Origin: Gordonia bronchialis DSM 43247
GTDB taxonomy: Bacteria; Actinomycetota; Actinomycetes; Mycobacteriales; Mycobacteriaceae
Reading direction: 5' to 3'
Assembly: GCF_000024785.1 (NCBI RefSeq)
Contig: NC_013441.1
Location: 4,154,001 to 4,218,000 of the forward strand
DNA length: 64,000 nt
The notes beneath the pieces were generated by a model that was given only the letters and a program-made list of their open reading frames with translations, ran no database searches and was not told the origin of the DNA. Positions 49,705 to 57,983 of this stretch are shown here, piece by piece (position 1 is the stretch's first letter; the number at the start of each line of letters is the position of its first letter). The translations under genes and the position numbers were made by a program.

Positions 49705-51105
49705 TCAATCGCAGGCGGCGAGTAGTTGTTTGAGCTGATCGTCGAAGGCGTTCGCGATGGCCCACGGGTCGGGGGTCTGATCGGTGCAGGACACGATGCC
49801 GATGTTGAGGTGCCCGTCGGCGGAGAACACCGTGATGTTGAGGCCGAGCCCGTGGAAGATCGGGCCCAGCGGGTACACCGCGGTGACCCGCGCGCCCAGG
49901 AAGTAGAGCGGGAAATCGGGTCCGGCGACATTGGACACCAGCACATTGAACACCGGCGGATGCATGGTGGCGAGTTTGCGGTCGCCGTAGAGCTTCATCA
50001 GCGTCGCCATCGTGGTGCCGGGCGCGAACTGCGCCCAGCCACGCAAGATGTTGGCGTCGATCTCGGCGTGATGCGCCTTGCTCTTGCGGCTGAAATCAGC
50101 GGCCTTCTCCACCCGCGCGACGGGATCGTCGATGTCGGTGGGCAACAGGGTGAACATGCCGGTCACCTTGTTGGTGCCCTCCACCACCAAGTCCTTCTCG
50201 TCGGCGTCGTGCACCGACACCGGGACCATGCCGACCAGCGGCTGCTCGGGCAACTCGTCGTGCTCGAGCAGATAGGTGCGCAACGCGCCGCCGACCATGG
50301 CCAGCACCACGTCGTTGATCTTGACACCGAAGCGATTCTTGACCCGCTTGACGTCCTCGAGCGACAGCTGACTCAGTCCGATGCCACGGTGCGGGGTGAT
50401 GGGTCCGTTGAATCGCGTACGCGGCGCGCGGAACGGCGCGGGCATCGCGGAATCCGCACGCGCCCGCCGTAACCATCCCAAGGGCACGCCGAAGGTCTGC
50501 GGCAACAGCTTGGCCATCGCCACCGGACGCCCGAGGAAATAGTTCATCGCACCGGTGACCGCGATGGTGGTGCGCGACGACGGGCCGGCTGATTCGAGAA
50601 GTTTGTCCGGATCGAGATCGGGGGATTCCGGTGTCAGAGTGCACATCTGGGCAAGCATCTCGGCGCTGGTGACACCATCGGTTCCGGCATGATGCATCCG
50701 CAGCATCGCGGTGATCCGACCGTCGGACGACCCCTCGATCACCCACAGCTCCCACAGGGGCTTACCCCGGTCGAGGGTCTGCCCGGCGAGATGGCCGACC
50801 AGTTCGGCCAATTCGCCCGCACCACCGGGCGCCGGGACGGCCACGTGATGTACGTGCCGATCGATGTCGAAGTCGTCGTCCTCGATCCACACCGGGTGGT
50901 CGATGTTGAAAATCGAGTTGTCGAGCTTTCGGCGGAACGCCGGCATCGCCGACACCCGTCGTTCGAGTTCGCTGCGCAGCTTGGCAAACGTGTAGCCGCC
51001 GGCGATCGTGCTCGGGTCTATCTCGACGAGCCCGATCACGTGCATCAACTGCGCCCTGGTCTCCAGATACAAGAACGAGGCGTCCAGTCCGCTCAGTCGT
51101 TCCAT
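49705..51105 (-). CDS. WS/DGAT family acyltransferase
   Basis: A 466-aa wax ester synthase / diacylglycerol acyltransferase. It begins MERLSGLDASFLYLETRAQLMHV, has the active-site motif HHAGTDG at 138-144, GKPLWELWVIEG before it, and the C-terminal blocks KINDVVLAMVGGALR and NVLVSNVAGPDFPLYFLGARV. It makes triacylglycerol or wax esters, storage lipids typical of these bacteria. ATG 51105 lacks a well-placed ribosome site: GGGAGG is 19 bases away, better placed for a tiny overlapping frame starting at 51119. It is tail-to-tail with nadE (12 bp). Confidence 0.94.
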   Translation of the reverse strand: MERLSGLDASFLYLETRAQLMHVIGLVEIDPSTIAGGYTFAKLRSELERRVSAMPAFRRKLDNSIFNIDHPVWIEDDDFDIDRHVHHVAVPAPGGAGELAELVGHLAGQTLDRGKPLWELWVIEGSSDGRITAMLRMHHAGTDGVTSAEMLAQMCTLTPESPDLDPDKLLESAGPSSRTTIAVTGAMNYFLGRPVAMAKLLPQTFGVPLGWLRRARADSAMPAPFRAPRTRFNGPITPHRGIGLSQLSLEDVKRVKNRFGVKINDVVLAMVGGALRTYLLEHDELPEQPLVGMVPVSVHDADEKDLVVEGTNKVTGMFTLLPTDIDDPVARVEKAADFSRKSKAHHAEIDANILRGWAQFAPGTTMATLMKLYGDRKLATMHPPVFNVLVSNVAGPDFPLYFLGARVTAVYPLGPIFHGLGLNITVFSADGHLNIGIVSCTDQTPDPWAIANAFDDQLKQLLAACD

Positions 51106-51119
51106 GCACTCACTCGCAT
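51093..51119 (-). CDS. Possible eight-codon leader peptide overlapping the WS/DGAT start
   Basis: ATG 51119, five bases after GGGAGGACGAG-type ribosome site (51125-51130), opens a frame MRVSAWND with stop at 51093-51095, overlapping the acyltransferase start (51105) in another frame. It could couple or dampen translation of the acyltransferase. The codon evidence is too short to be sure that it is used. Confidence 0.3.
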   Translation of the reverse strand: MRVSAWND

Positions 51120-51267
51120 CTCGTCCTCCCGGTAGATCGCGGTACACCCGCGCCCTGTTGACATGATGCCGCATCGATTGGGTCATGCGGTCGGGGTTGG
51201 CCGAGTAGATTCGCCGCCGAGCATCGTCGCCCGGGCGACGGGCGGTTTCACGCACCGAGCCGGATGT

Positions 51268-52074
51268 TCAGATCGGCATCGAGTTGACGAAGTCGAGGAT
51301 CTGACGGTCGGTGAGGTGGACACCGGATGCCACCACGATCATCGCGAGTTCTTGTTCGGGATGATCTGCGATCTTGAACACGCCCCGGCCGGCCTGGGAA
51401 TCGATCCGTCCGGTGCCGTGTGCCCAGCCCACCGGGTGACCGCCTTCGGTCTGCTCGGTGAAGGCGGCGTTGAGCCCGTCGCGTGAGGCATACCAGAACA
51501 CCCCGAAGCTGTGCGTCAGGTTCTCCGTCGCGCAGCGGATGCGCATCACGGTGCGCACCTCACCGCTGCCGGCGGCCGACGGGCCGAGCTCGTCGGGCGA
51601 GGCGCCGAGCAGCCACACACACCGGGTGGCCTGCCACGGCGAGGCGATGTCCGGTGCCTGTGGCAGCATCCGCGGGAACTGCGCGATCAGCGGCGCATAG
51701 AGTCCCCAGCCGCGAGTGGCCTCGACCTCCACCGGATCGCTTGGCGCCGAATCCATTCCGCCGCTGACGGCCCGCACCTGATAGTGGTGACGTCCACCGT
51801 CGACGGTGTCGTCGCGCGCGGTGGTGGCCGGACCGCTGTAGACCACCGTGGTGTCGTCACGCAGCAACTGATACGAGGTGGCGCCGTCGACCGCATCCCA
51901 CCGCGCCGAGACGTGACCGGCGCCCGCGGTCACCGCCAGCCCCCCGGGCGCGGGCGGCGCCCCGGCACCGGTGAGGGCACGGGCCGCCAGGAAGGCGCCG
52001 ACGAGTGCCGCGACGGCGAGCACCGCGATCAGCGCGAGCCCCAGCGAATGCCTGGTGGACCGGGTTCGGGACAT
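51268..52074 (-). CDS. Membrane-anchored FnIII protein resembling the adjacent kinase's sensor half
   Basis: A 268-aa protein: cytoplasmic basic start MSRTRSTRHS, one membrane helix (LGLALIAVLAVAALVGAFLAARAL), a fibronectin type III-like domain (PGGLAVTAGAGHVSARWDAVDGATSYQLLRDDTTVVYSG ... HYQVRAVSGG) and a C-terminal domain of about 150 residues ending LDFVNSMPI. The kinase gene upstream has the same order outside its kinase domain (helix, FnIII with ITWNAVDGADSYVVRQNG, then RGLQWVADLYP... and an end VMARLPI), so this looks like a kinase-less relative. Its ATG overlaps the kinase stop by one base (TGATG at 52072-52076). It may share ligands with, or regulate, the kinase (inference). Confidence 0.85.
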   Translation of the reverse strand: MSRTRSTRHSLGLALIAVLAVAALVGAFLAARALTGAGAPPAPGGLAVTAGAGHVSARWDAVDGATSYQLLRDDTTVVYSGPATTARDDTVDGGRHHYQVRAVSGGMDSAPSDPVEVEATRGWGLYAPLIAQFPRMLPQAPDIASPWQATRCVWLLGASPDELGPSAAGSGEVRTVMRIRCATENLTHSFGVFWYASRDGLNAAFTEQTEGGHPVGWAHGTGRIDSQAGRGVFKIADHPEQELAMIVVASGVHLTDRQILDFVNSMPI

Positions 52075-53798
52075 CAGATCGGCAGCCTGGCCATGACGTC
52101 GGCCGCCTGGCGGCCGGTTCCGTTCTGGAAGGTGACGCTGATGTAGGTGCGGGTCCGCGGTCCGGAACCGAAGGTGAGCGTTGCCATTCCACCCCAGGTG
52201 TCCCGTTGGTGCAGCGTTCCGGCGTTGCCCTGCGTGGTCGTGAACGGGGTCCCGGGCGATCCTGCGGCGGCGATGTCGGCATCGGCGGACGCCTCGGCCG
52301 CGGTCGCGAAGGCGAAGACCGATACGCGGTACACGCGGTTCCCGGCCGCGTCGTCCTTGTCGCAGTCGATGGAGGTCTGGGTGCTGTCCGGAAAGGCCAG
52401 GCTGCCACCTCCGCCCGAGCAGATCATCCCGTCGAAGGAGTTGGTACTCAACGGAGTAGCCGGCACCAGATCCGGGTAGAGGTCGGCCACCCACTGCAGT
52501 CCGCGCCAGGTGAGAAAGACAGTCACCGTCTCCGAGGTCAGCGAGAACTCCGACCCGGGCGCCGTATCACTGCGCGCGGCAACGGTATACGTGTACGTTC
52601 CGGGCAGTGGCAACGGTGCGGTGTAGCCGGTCCCGGGTCCCGCGAAGATCTCCGCGCCGTTCTGTCGCACCACGTACGAGTCGGCCCCGTCGACGGCGTT
52701 CCAGGTGATCTGCACCGCCTCCTTGATCACCTGCGCGTCCGGACGTTCCGGGGTGGGCAGCGTCCGCGCCGACGACTGCGGCAACCCGGCCACGCCACCG
52801 ATGATCGCCGCCACCAGCACGACGACGAACCCCAGAGCCGGGAGCCGGCGGAACCACGGCTGCCGTGGCGGATCGACACTCGGTGTGCGGCTTGCGGCCG
52901 GGTCGGGGGGCGTGGGTGCAGGCGCCCGCGTCGGCGACGGGCCGACGAGTGTTCGACGGGTGTCGAAGGCGTCTGCGAACGCGGCCGCGAAGTCACCCGC
53001 GGTGGCGAAGCGATCGTCAGGGCTGGTGGCCATCGCTTGTTGCAGCACCGCATCCACCGCGTCCGGCAGCGACGGGTTGCGCTGCGTGGCGCGCGGCCGC
53101 TCGCCGAACATATGCGCAGTCATCAGTCCGTGCAACGATGTGGACTCGAATGGTGGTGCGCCGGTGAGCAGTTCGTAGGCGGTCGCACCGAGGGAGTATG
53201 TGTCACTGCGGATGTCGACGCGTCGGCCCTCGATCTGCTCGGGTGACGAGTACCGCAGGGTGCCGACGGTGGTGCCGGTCCCGGTCAGCGAGGTCACCTC
53301 GTCGAGTGCCTGCGCGATGCCGAAGTCGGTGAGCTTCACCGCATCCGGCACCATCGGGTCGAGGCCCGGCGTGACCAGGATGTTGCCGGGTTTGATGTCC
53401 CGGTGCAGGATGCCCCGAAGGTGCGCGGCATCGAGGCCGGCGGCGGCACCGGTGATGATGGCGATCGCCAGACGCGGGTCGAGCGGACCGTCGGCGTCGA
53501 CGATGAGGCCGGCGTCCCTCCCCGGCACGAATTCCATTGCGATCCAGAGGCGGTCGTCGTAGATGCCACGGTCGTACACGGCGACGATGTTGGGGTGATG
53601 CAGCGGCGCCACGAGGTCGGCTTCCCGCTCGAAACGCGCCCGGAAGACCGGGTCGGTGGCGTGCGCCGAGCGCAGCACCTTGATCGCGTCGGCCCGCGGT
53701 AGACGTGGATGAGCGGCCTGGTAGACCTCACCCATACCGCCGTGACCGAGCACCTGGAGCACTCGGTAGCCCGCAATCAGGTCCCCAACCTGGTACAT
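52074..53798 (-). CDS. Receptor-type Ser/Thr protein kinase (PknB family) with FnIII ectodomain
   Basis: A 574-aa Hanks-type kinase. Glycine loop GHGGMGEVYQA, Lys40, catalytic HRDIKPGN at 132-139, DFG at 158-160, and an activation loop with several Thr (TSLTGTGTTVGTLRYSSPEQ). A Pro-rich juxtamembrane region precedes a helix at about 321-340. The outside part has an FnIII domain at about 355-435 and a C-terminal sensor region with Cys in MICSGGGG and IDCDKDD, which could form a disulfide. ATG 53798 follows GGGAAGGGTG. It phosphorylates unknown targets in response to an external signal. It is followed by a coupled gene that resembles its sensor half. Confidence 0.94.
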   Translation of the reverse strand: MYQVGDLIAGYRVLQVLGHGGMGEVYQAAHPRLPRADAIKVLRSAHATDPVFRARFEREADLVAPLHHPNIVAVYDRGIYDDRLWIAMEFVPGRDAGLIVDADGPLDPRLAIAIITGAAAGLDAAHLRGILHRDIKPGNILVTPGLDPMVPDAVKLTDFGIAQALDEVTSLTGTGTTVGTLRYSSPEQIEGRRVDIRSDTYSLGATAYELLTGAPPFESTSLHGLMTAHMFGERPRATQRNPSLPDAVDAVLQQAMATSPDDRFATAGDFAAAFADAFDTRRTLVGPSPTRAPAPTPPDPAASRTPSVDPPRQPWFRRLPALGFVVVLVAAIIGGVAGLPQSSARTLPTPERPDAQVIKEAVQITWNAVDGADSYVVRQNGAEIFAGPGTGYTAPLPLPGTYTYTVAARSDTAPGSEFSLTSETVTVFLTWRGLQWVADLYPDLVPATPLSTNSFDGMICSGGGGSLAFPDSTQTSIDCDKDDAAGNRVYRVSVFAFATAAEASADADIAAAGSPGTPFTTTQGNAGTLHQRDTWGGMATLTFGSGPRTRTYISVTFQNGTGRQAADVMARLPI

Positions 53799-54048
53799 CA
53801 CCCTTCCCAACGGTCCGTTTGTGCACGTCACCGCATGCTAACGCACCAGCACCGCGACGGATGGCGGGCGCAGACCTGCGATCACCCGGGCGGACGGCGA
53901 AGGGACGCCGGCAACGCCGAGGCGCCCTGCGCTCGTCGACGCTGCTTTGCTAGCCTCTGCGCAGACATTCCGGCGCACCACGCGACTCTGCTGGGTCCAG
54001 AGGCATCTGTGCGCCGATGGCTCGCGTGCCATAACGGGGGGATTTGAC

Positions 54049-55269
54049 ATGACAGATCGGCAGCGACGTGGACGTCACCGGCGCAAGCGCCCGCCGAACG
54101 CTGCGCTCGTGGGCGTGACGTCGGCGATCGTGGCCACGTCGATCGCCGCGGGTGCGGGCGCCGCCTACGCGGTGCCCGAACAGGGCGGGACCACTCCGCA
54201 GGGTGACGGCCAGGAGCAAGGCGGCACCGCTCCGGACACCACGGGGACCCCCGAGGGTACGGCGCCGATCGCACCGATCGCGGTTCCCGGGCCGGGTTCG
54301 ATTCCCGCACCTCCGCAGGAAGCGCCGTACCAGCCGTAGGTGCCACCGCAATCCCGTGATTACGACACCCAGTACGACCCGATTGTCAACCGACCACACA
54401 CACCACGACCCGCTGCCCCGGTCCGCCCGATCGCACCGCCGGAGAACAAGATTCGCGTCGGCAACGTCGTCGCCGACATCCCGGCCGGAATGTCGCAACG
54501 TGACGTCAACTCGATCAACGCATGGTCGGCCTACGGCGAAGCGAAGATCGCGCAGGGCCTGATCTCCCTCGGCGTACCCAAAGACGAAGCCAGCCGACGC
54601 GCCGCCGCCACCATCATCGGTGTCATGAGCGGCGGCGTGGCCGGGGCCGCCGTCCTCGGTATCCCGGCAGCCGTCGTCGGCACGGTCGGCGGTGCCGCGG
54701 TCGGCGCCGGCGTGGGAGCCGTGATCGGGTCGCTCCCACCCTTTGGTCCCACGGGCACCGTCCCAGGCGCACTCATCGGCGCCGGCGTCGGTGCCGTCGT
54801 CGGAGGCGTCGGGCTGGGAACAGTCGGCGCGGTCACCGGCGGCGTCATCGGCGGAACCATGGGCGGGCTACTCGCCTACGCGCTCGGCGCCGGCGACCCG
54901 GGCGCACACCCCACCGAACCCTGGAAAGCACCGCCGCGAGACCAACCTCAGACACCTCGGCAGCGAGCCGGCCACCAGCCAGATCAGTTCCGCTACCAAC
55001 TACCCGCCGAACACGCCCGCCGCGCAGGACTACCCGCCGTGGAGTACACCGTCAACTACCGCGGCGACGTCCACATCGAACTCGGCGCCACAGCCTTCGG
55101 CTGGTCTGTCGAACAAGCCCTGGCCCCCTACGCCCTCATCGGCGGCCCACAAGCCGAGCAGAACAGCCGTGAGAGAACACGCCGGAACTCAGAGTCCATC
55201 GAGAACATCATCCCCGGAGCCCACATCGACTGGCCACAAGAGCATCCCGGCCCACGACACCGCGCCTGA
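54049..55269 (+). pseudogene. Secreted glycine-zipper protein split by an in-frame amber codon
   Basis: One frame of 407 codons is interrupted only by TAG at 54337-54339. Before it: MTDRQRRGRHRRKRP, signal peptide ALVGVTSAIVATSIAAGAGAAYAVPEQGG and a Pro/Gly/Thr-rich linker ending APYQP. After it: VPPQSRDYDTQYDP, a Pro-rich stretch, DIPAGMSQRDVNSINAWSAYGEAKIAQGLISLGVPKDEASRRAAAT, then a long Gly-rich hydrophobic zipper (VGGAAVGAGVGAVIG ... GAVTGGVIGGTMGG) and a hydrophilic end. A CAG to TAG change would explain it (the text would read YQP-Q-VPPQ). A GTG directly after the TAG could restart translation, but without a signal peptide. Relatives I recall from Gordonia are single proteins. Envelope protein of unknown role. 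Confidence 0.75.
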
Positions 55270-55345
55270 GTCTGCCGCCATGGTCACACCGATACAGCGT
55301 GGACGACGCACCCGAGATAGTCATTCCACAACACAGCGAGGACTC

Positions 55346-55840
55346 ATGAACCGCACCCGCGCCATCACCATTGTTGCCGCAACTCTGATGATCGCCCTCA
55401 CCGGTGGAGCCATCCATGCGGCACCCACCCAAGCTGCACCGCAATTGCAGCGATTGTCGTTCTACGGCGAGACCGTCGGGACTTTCGGCGATCATGCGTT
55501 CTGCCGCGGCGCATTGCACGTCAGTATGACCGCAACCCCTGGCAAGCGTGGCTGGGTGCGCCTCGGTTTGATCTCAGCCGGCTTCATCGGCAACGGCGCC
55601 GCTTGGGCTCGCGACCCCCATTGCCGGGTCCTCATCGGCGCGAACGTCACCAGCGCCCGCAGCTATGCCGTCGACCACTTCTTCCGCGGGACATTCGGGC
55701 CTCGCCCGGGGCAGCGATTGATTCGCGACCTACCGGCCAGTTCAGGGCTCACCTACATCACGGTGATCGCCTATTCAATCAACAGCCCTGTGCGAACCCC
55801 ACAATCCCTCGGGACGTCACACTACGTACTCGTTCGGTGA
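55346..55840 (+). CDS. Small secreted protein, unknown family
   Basis: A 164-aa protein with a clear signal peptide (MNRTRAITIVAATLMIALTGGAIHAAPTQA-APQ) and a compact beta-rich mature part: LQRLSFYGETVGTFGDHAFCRGALHVSMTATPGKRGWVRLGLISAGFIGNGAAWARDPHCRVLIGANVTS, with two Cys that could pair, and the end YSINSPVRTPQSLGTSHYVLVR. I do not recognise the family. It follows the broken glycine-zipper gene by 76 bp, and its C-terminus is similar to the 55-residue protein that comes next. Probably released or bound to the envelope. Confidence 0.82.
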   Translation: MNRTRAITIVAATLMIALTGGAIHAAPTQAAPQLQRLSFYGETVGTFGDHAFCRGALHVSMTATPGKRGWVRLGLISAGFIGNGAAWARDPHCRVLIGANVTSARSYAVDHFFRGTFGPRPGQRLIRDLPASSGLTYITVIAYSINSPVRTPQSLGTSHYVLVR

Positions 55841-55882
55841 TCGCACACCACGAATAGTCGAACCGCACGTGACGGAGCAGCC

Positions 55883-56050
55883 ATGAAACGAATTGCAGCG
55901 CTGCTGATCGTCGTCACGGCGGTGCTCACCGGTTCGATCATCGGAACCGGAACCGGCCTGATGTTGTTCAACGTCAACACCTTCGCGATCAACAACCCCG
56001 TGCGCGTCCTCCAGGGTTACGGCGCCGGAGCGTATCTCCTCGTTCCCTGA
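55883..56050 (+). CDS. 55-aa exported protein, deletion derivative of the preceding gene
   Basis: ATG 55883 is preceded by GGAGCAG. The protein has a basic start and hydrophobic core (MKRIAALLIVVTAVLTGSIIG) and then only a short tail, FAINNPVRVLQGYGAGAYLLVP. This tail aligns with the last 22 residues of the gene upstream (INSPVRTPQSLGTSHYVLVR), but the roughly 110-residue beta-rich middle is missing. It therefore looks like a tandem copy that lost its core. Whether it is made is unknown; the frame is intact and the spacing (42 bp) fits an operon. Confidence 0.6.
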   Translation: MKRIAALLIVVTAVLTGSIIGTGTGLMLFNVNTFAINNPVRVLQGYGAGAYLLVP

Positions 56051-56097
56051 ACCCGCGCGTCAACCCAGCTGTGCATCGGAAGACACACCCGCCGATC

Positions 56098-56111
56098 TAG
56101 AACACGTTCTA
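56098..56111. promoter_or_regulatory. KstR-type operator (TnnAACnnGTTnnA)
   Basis: TAGAACACGTTCTA, inside the larger near-palindrome CTAGAACACGTTCTAG (56097-56112), fits the KstR consensus and is very like the site at 17221-17234. It ends 11 bp before the SnoaL-like gene start, where it would block transcription. Confidence 0.65.
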
Positions 56112-56122
56112 GTATCGCCTCC

Positions 56123-56644
56123 ATGACTGCACAGTTCACCGCCGCCGAACTCGACACCGCCTTCCGCGACTTCCAACACACGGTCGCCGAGATCGCGGTC
56201 TCCCGCGATTGGGACCGCTTTGCCGACCTGTTCACCCCCGACGCCGACTACATCGAACACGCGCTGGGCACCATGCACGGCCGCGAGGAGATCCGCGCGT
56301 GGATCTGGAAGACGATGACGGCGTTCCCGGGCAGCCACATGGTGGGCTATCCCTCGTTGTGGCATGTCGTCGACGCCCCGACGGCCCGGGTGATCTGTGA
56401 GGTCGACAACCCGATGCGCGATCCGGGTGACGGCTCGGTGATCACCGCCACCAACATCACGATCCTCACCTACGCCGGCGACGGACTGTGGTCGCGCGAG
56501 GAAGACGTCTACAACCCGATGGAGTTCGGCCAGGCCGCGATGCGGTGGTGCGAGAAGGCCCGCGAGCTGGGCACCCTCGACGACGCCGCCGAGGCCTGGA
56601 TGTCCTCGGTGGGCGCCATGTTCGCCCGTCGGCCGCGCGCCTGA
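56123..56644 (+). CDS. SnoaL/NTF2-like family protein, probable KstR target
   Basis: A 173-aa cone-shaped alpha+beta-barrel protein: FRDFQHTVAEIAVSRDWDRFADLFTPDADYIEHALGTMHGREEIRAWIWKTM, then HVVDAPTARVICEVDNPMRDPGDGSVITATNITILTYAGDGLWSREEDVYNPMEFGQAAMRWCEKARELG. The SnoaL-like/NTF2 fold is shared by steroid isomerases, hydratases and binding proteins. A KstR-type operator 11 bp before the ATG suggests a place in sterol or related lipid catabolism (inference). No other sterol genes are adjacent. The catalytic residues of ketosteroid isomerase are not obvious. Confidence 0.88.
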   Translation: MTAQFTAAELDTAFRDFQHTVAEIAVSRDWDRFADLFTPDADYIEHALGTMHGREEIRAWIWKTMTAFPGSHMVGYPSLWHVVDAPTARVICEVDNPMRDPGDGSVITATNITILTYAGDGLWSREEDVYNPMEFGQAAMRWCEKARELGTLDDAAEAWMSSVGAMFARRPRA

Positions 56645-56728
56645 GACAACTGTCAATCGGCTGTGAAAGCCACGGACCACTGGCCAAGCGCCGTCGTCGT
56701 CGGCCACACTGGACCACGGCCCAACAAG

Positions 56729-56742
56729 TTAGGGTGACCTAA
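56729..56742. promoter_or_regulatory. Iron-box-like inverted repeat (TTAGG-GTGA-CCTAA)
   Basis: Perfect 5-bp arms with 4-bp spacing, as in the left part of the IdeR/DtxR consensus; the extra right half is missing. It lies in the 332-bp gap before the desaturase gene, 234 bp upstream of its start. The enzyme needs a di-iron centre, so iron control would be sensible, but unproven. Confidence 0.35.
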
Positions 56743-56789
56743 GACACCCGCACGATGGACACCCGGGGCGTAACGTCGACACCACGAGC

Positions 56790-56835
56790 TACGACACCGT
56801 AGGTACCGACTTGGGCATGCCGCCCAGGTGTCGTA
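56790..56835. promoter_or_regulatory. Inverted repeat bracketing the desaturase promoter
   Basis: TACGACACC (56790-56798) and GGTGTCGTA (56827-56835) are perfect 9-bp arms. Between and over the right arm lies a promoter-like pair, TTGGGC (56811-56816), 17 bp, TAGGCT (56834-56839). A repressor bound here would cover the promoter. Mycobacterial desA genes are controlled by the TetR-type MadR; whether this is that site I cannot tell. Confidence 0.5.
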
Positions 56836-56871
56836 GGCTTGACAGTTGATCAGTGGCGGCCGGGGGGCCAC

Positions 56872-56888
56872 CGGGGGCGACGCCCCCG
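56872..56888. other. GC hairpin in the desaturase 5' leader
   Basis: CGGGGGC - GAC - GCCCCCG forms a 7-bp all-GC stem in the predicted untranslated leader, 88 bp before the ATG. It may stabilise or attenuate the message. Confidence 0.45.
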
Positions 56889-56976
56889 AACGCCGGTCGG
56901 CCGTTGCACACGAGATCACGGCGACAGACCGGCCACACGACAGCTCGAGACACGCGAAACCGTTCGGAGGACATCA

Positions 56977-57969
56977 ATGGCACGCGCGCTCACCCAACTC
57001 GAACTCCTCAAGGAACTCGAACCGGTGGCCCAGGACGAGGTGAATCGACACCTCAAGACCGCCCGGGATTGGAATCCCCACGACTACGTGCCCTGGGACG
57101 AAGGCAAGAACTACGCCGCACTCGGCGGCGTCGACTACGACCCGGAACAGTCGCAGCTCGACGAGGTGGCCAAGGCCGCCATGATCACCAACCTGCTGAC
57201 CGAGGACAACCTGCCCTCCTATCACCGGGTGATCGCCGACAACTTCTCGATGGACTCCGCGTGGGGCCACTGGGTCGGTCGCTGGACCGCAGAGGAGAAC
57301 CGGCACGGCATCGTCATGCGCGACTACCTCGTGGTCACCCGCGGGGTGGATCCGACGGCCCTCGAAGAGGCCCGCATGATCCACATGACCAACGGCTACG
57401 ACCCGATGCTGGCCGCGGCCGGCCGCACCGAGGAACTCGAGCAGTACGCCGACGAACTCGGCATCCTGCACTCGGTGGCCTACGTCACCTTCCAGGAACT
57501 CGCCACCCGCGTCAGCCACCGCAACACCGGCAAAGCGTGCAACGACCCGATCGCCGACAAGATGCTGCAGCGCATCGCCGCCGACGAGAACCTGCACATG
57601 ATCTTCTACCGCAACATCTGCGGTGCGGGTATGGACATCTCGCCCGACCAGACACTGCGCGCGGTCACCGACATCGTCACCAACTTCCAGATGCCCGGCG
57701 CCGGCATGCCCAACTTCCGCCGCCACGGCGTGTTGATGGCCAAGCACGGCATCTACGACCTGCGCCAGCACCTCGAAGAGGTCATCCAGCCCGTTCTGCG
57801 CAAGTGGAAGGTCTTCGAACGCGAGGACTTCACCGCGGAGGGTGAGAAGACCCGCGAGGAGCTCGCCGCCTTCCTCGAGCAGCTCGAGAAGGACACCGTC
57901 CGCTTCGAGGAGATGCGCGACCGCGCACTCGCCCGCGAGGCCAAGAAGCGGGAGCAGCAGGCGTCCTGA
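56977..57969 (+). CDS. desA1: Acyl-ACP desaturase (DesA1-like)
   Basis: A 330-aa ferritin-like di-iron desaturase. Ligand residues are visible as Glu76 (LLTEDNLPSYH), EENRH 106-110, Glu174 (TFQELATRVSH) and DENLH 203-207. It introduces a cis double bond into long acyl-ACP, in mycolic acid or fatty acid synthesis; M. tuberculosis DesA1 is essential for mycolate desaturation. ATG 56977 follows CGGAGG at 8 bases. Order desA-dusB-LCP-phoU-(pstB) is the same as I recall for Rv0824c-Rv0820. The 332-bp upstream region holds an iron-box-like repeat, a bracketed promoter and a GC hairpin, all listed separately. Confidence 0.94.
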   Translation: MARALTQLELLKELEPVAQDEVNRHLKTARDWNPHDYVPWDEGKNYAALGGVDYDPEQSQLDEVAKAAMITNLLTEDNLPSYHRVIADNFSMDSAWGHWVGRWTAEENRHGIVMRDYLVVTRGVDPTALEEARMIHMTNGYDPMLAAAGRTEELEQYADELGILHSVAYVTFQELATRVSHRNTGKACNDPIADKMLQRIAADENLHMIFYRNICGAGMDISPDQTLRAVTDIVTNFQMPGAGMPNFRRHGVLMAKHGIYDLRQHLEEVIQPVLRKWKVFEREDFTAEGEKTREELAAFLEQLEKDTVRFEEMRDRALAREAKKREQQAS

Positions 57970-57983
57970 GTACCGCAACGACC

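Noticed and set aside
56729..56742. Full IdeR site before the desaturase
   Set aside because: Only 14 of the 19 positions are available and the spacer differs; kept as a weak candidate, not a firm call.
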